From Bifidobacterium sp. UBA6881 (GTDB lineage: Bacteria > Actinomycetota > Actinomycetes > Actinomycetales > Bifidobacteriaceae), in contig DKCF01000094.1 of the NCBI GenBank assembly GCA_002451435.1, forward strand, positions 1,671-25,598: a stretch of 23,928 nt of DNA. Reading direction: 5' to 3'. This document shows positions 23,406-23,928 of this stretch, in pieces; position 1 is the first letter of the stretch; each line of letters opens with the position of its first letter. The position numbers were made by a program, and so were the translations under genes. The notes under the pieces were generated by a model, which worked only from the letters and a program-made list of their open reading frames with translations, was not told where the DNA came from and made no database searches.

Positions 23406-23449
23406 TCGTATATGCAATGTGGTCCGTATCGAAGGTGATTGCCGACAAC

Positions 23450-23504
23450 AAAAAGCCGGTTTGCATCAATCCTCATAATCGAATTTGGATTGATGCAAAC
23501 CGGC
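23450..23504 (-). terminator. Rho-independent terminator of gdhA
   Basis: On the minus strand an 18-bp perfect stem (23487-23504 with 23455-23472) and 14-base loop are followed by five U (23450-23454). It begins 28 bases after the gdhA stop. Confidence 0.9.
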
Positions 23505-23532
23505 AGAGAAAACCGGAACGGAGTTCAGCCGA

Positions 23533-23928
23533 TCACAGCACGCCCTGGGCGACCATGGCGTTGGCGACCTTGACGAAGCCGGCGGCGTTGGCGCCGAGCA
23601 TCAGATCGCCCTCGTGGCCGTACTCCTTGGCGGCGGCCAGGGAGTTGGCGACGATGTTCTCCATGATGGACTTGAGTTTGTTGTCCACCTCTTCGAAGGT
23701 CCAGCTCAGACGGTAGCTGTTCTGGCTCATTTCGAGGCCGGACACGGCCACGCCGCCGGCGTTCGCGGCCTTCGCCGGGCCGTACAGCAGGCCGTTCTCC
23801 TGGTACACGGTGATGGCTTCCGGCGTGGACGGCATGTTGGCGCCTTCGCACACGACCTTGCAGCCGTTGGCGACCAGGGCCTTGGCGGATTCGCCGTCGA
23901 TCTCGTTCTGCGTGGCGCACGGCAGCGC
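23533..23928 (-). CDS. gdhA: NADP-specific glutamate dehydrogenase, C-terminal part (runs off the window)
   Basis: Reductive amination of 2-oxoglutarate to glutamate, using ammonia and NADPH; a hexameric cytoplasmic enzyme. Only the last 131 residues are present: ALPCATQNEIDGESAKALVANGCKVVCEGANMPSTPEA, then GPAKAANAGGVAVSGLEMSQNS and the ending GANAAGFVKVANAMVAQGV. These are close to the hexameric bacterial GdhA pattern. The 5' part and promoter lie beyond base 23928. It is transcribed toward the origin. Confidence 0.97.
   Translation of the reverse strand, partial: ALPCATQNEIDGESAKALVANGCKVVCEGANMPSTPEAITVYQENGLLYGPAKAANAGGVAVSGLEMSQNSYRLSWTFEEVDNKLKSIMENIVANSLAAAKEYGHEGDLMLGANAAGFVKVANAMVAQGVL

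Overview
The window looks like the replication-origin neighbourhood of an actinobacterium, most likely Bifidobacterium. The evidence is a GC-rich composition, the order trxB / parB-parA-rsmG-jag-yidC-yidD-rnpA-rpmH / dnaA-dnaN-recF-DUF721-gyrB-gyrA-DUF3566, and proteins that read like the bifidobacterial versions (for example a 496-residue DnaA with a Lys/Pro-rich linker). The species cannot be fixed by eye.

Left part (1-2966): a catabolic-type acetolactate synthase and thioredoxin reductase, both on the plus strand. A terminator and a perfect parS site separate them, and a strong hairpin separates trxB from the converging parB.

Left arm of the origin (3024-9228, all minus strand): parB, parA, rsmG, jag/khpB, yidC, yidD, rnpA and rpmH. 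These genes cover chromosome segregation, 16S rRNA methylation, RNA binding, membrane protein insertion, RNase P and ribosomal protein L34. rnpA, yidD and yidC overlap by 4 and 1 bases. Three parS copies (1783, 4257, 7320) bracket and penetrate this block. The one at 7320 lies in a 32-bp perfect palindrome.

Origin (9229-11696): DnaA boxes lie in the rpmH-dnaA gap (318 bp) and, densely, in the dnaA-dnaN gap (659 bp). The dnaN-proximal end has the layout of a basal unwinding system: abutting DnaA boxes, a GCCC cluster, then TTA TTA TTA CTA trios. A third, unexpected DnaA-box cluster fills the parA-rsmG gap about 4-6 kb away.

Right arm (11697-20502, plus strand): dnaN, recF, a DUF721 (DciA-like) gene, gyrB, gyrA and a two-helix DUF3566 membrane protein. 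dnaA and gyrB start with GTG and gyrA with TTG.

Right end (20503-23928): a self-contained sugar-response unit. A LacI-family repressor is divergent from a lipoprotein solute-binding protein with no permease or ATPase genes beside it. The control region has a 20-bp perfect operator on the -35, a second operator at the predicted transcription start, and a 5' leader hairpin. Two large hairpins then separate it from the 3' end of a converging NADP-type glutamate dehydrogenase gene that runs off the window.

I saw no tRNA or rRNA genes, CRISPR arrays, insertion sequences or phage genes.
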